Of a stretch of DNA of 6,016 nucleotides, positions 5,353-6,016 are shown piece after piece. Location: contig JAITPZ010000236.1 of assembly GCA_031289165.1 (NCBI GenBank), positions 1-6,016 on the forward strand, given 5' to 3'. Numbering within the stretch: position 1 is the stretch's first letter; the number at the start of each line of letters is the position of its first letter. The notes beneath the pieces were generated by a model. The model was given only the letters and a program-made list of their open reading frames with translations. It was not told the origin of the DNA and searched no databases. The DNA is from Synergistaceae bacterium (lineage in GTDB: Bacteria > Synergistota > Synergistia > Synergistales > Aminobacteriaceae). The position numbers were made by a program, and so were the translations under genes.

Positions 5353-6016
5353 ATGACAGGTTACGATGTTCCGAGGAAAATGAAGGCCGTCGTTCTGACG
5401 GCGCCGGGGAAGTTCGAGATTCGGGAGACGGACGTGCCCGTTCCCGGGGCGAACGAGGTGCTGTGCCGAATCGGGGGCGTCGCGATATGCGGCAGCGACC
5501 CGGAGGTCGTCAGGGGCGATCTGGCGGGCAACTGGCCGCCGGCTTATCCCTTTATCGCCGGTCACGAGTGGGCGGGGCGGGTCGTCGCTCTCGGGGCGAA
5601 CGTATCCGCCTTCAGGGTGGGAGACCGGGTCGCGGGCGAGGCGCACAGGGGCTGCGGGTTCTGCAAAAACTGTCTGGCCGGGCGCTATACGCTCTGCTGC
5701 AACTACGGAGACGCGAGCACGGGGCACCGCCACTACGGGTTCAGGGTCAACGGAGCCTACGCGCAATACGCCGCGTATCACATACAGAGCGTCACCCCGC
5801 TGCCCGACAACGTCTCGTACCGCGAGGGGGCCATGTGCGACACCGCGGGAGTGGCCCTGCACGGACTGGAGCTGTCGGGAATCACACCGGGCGGGACCGT
5901 CGCCGTCATCGGGCCCGGACCCATCGGCATCATGGCGATGAAGCTCGCCCGCGCTCTGGGCGCGGCCCGGGTCATCGTCGTCGGGCGGGGTTCGCGCCTC
6001 GCGTCGGCCAAAACCT
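5353..6016 (+). CDS. Zinc-dependent medium-chain dehydrogenase, 3' end cut by window
   Basis: Only the first 221 residues are present; the frame is still open at the right edge. The start is ATG 5353, seven bases after CGGAGGG (5339-5345). A later ATG at 5380 has purines too close to act as a site. The protein is an MDR enzyme of the sorbitol/threonine dehydrogenase-like kind. Catalytic-zinc residues are Cys46 (ICGSD), His71 and Glu72 (GHEWAG), and probably Asp163. Structural-zinc cysteines are 101, 104, 107 and 115. The dinucleotide loop is GPGPIG (187-192), followed by VIVVGRG, where the NAD-selecting acidic residue is absent. It is clearly a different subfamily from the dehydrogenase upstream, so not a recent duplicate. 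Expected full length is about 340-360 residues. A polyol or amino-alcohol substrate is plausible, but the motifs do not decide it. Confidence 0.88.
   Translation, partial: MTGYDVPRKMKAVVLTAPGKFEIRETDVPVPGANEVLCRIGGVAICGSDPEVVRGDLAGNWPPAYPFIAGHEWAGRVVALGANVSAFRVGDRVAGEAHRGCGFCKNCLAGRYTLCCNYGDASTGHRHYGFRVNGAYAQYAAYHIQSVTPLPDNVSYREGAMCDTAGVALHGLELSGITPGGTVAVIGPGPIGIMAMKLARALGAARVIVVGRGSRLASAKT

Overview
The window holds a sugar-import operon of the mgl (galactose/methyl-galactoside) type. It reads left to right as mglB-mglA-mglC, followed by two zinc-dependent medium-chain dehydrogenase genes, the second cut off by the right edge. All genes are on the + strand. Coding DNA is GC-rich (roughly 60% by eye) and gaps are short: 34 nt between mglB and mglA, 12 nt between mglA and mglC, and 11 nt between mglC and the first dehydrogenase. 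This points to one transcript. An 83-nt gap precedes the second dehydrogenase, which may be co-transcribed or have its own promoter.

Bases 1-649 hold no gene I can identify with confidence. Bases 1-160 are about 54% GC and contain small hairpins. Bases 161-300 drop sharply to about 21% GC. A plausible sigma70-like promoter lies at 346-374. The transcript would then have a leader of about 270 nt containing an 18-codon open frame with a very strong Shine-Dalgarno, before the perfect Shine-Dalgarno of mglB.

The substrate-binding protein has a cleavable signal peptide and no proper lipobox. A soluble periplasmic protein suggests a diderm (Gram-negative-type) bacterium. Proteins and base composition do not let me name the taxon; a GC-rich anaerobe such as a member of Synergistota is a guess only.

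MglB captures the sugar in the periplasm, MglC forms the homodimeric channel, and the double-domain ATPase MglA powers import. The ATPase and permease are very close to the E. coli Mgl proteins as I remember them. Several sugar-contacting residues of the binding protein are changed, and the operon continues into two Zn-dehydrogenases rather than galactose-catabolic genes. The best reading is an Mgl-family importer retuned to another sugar, polyol or related compound, which the dehydrogenases may oxidise or reduce after entry. No regulator gene, RNA gene, mobile element or CRISPR array is visible.
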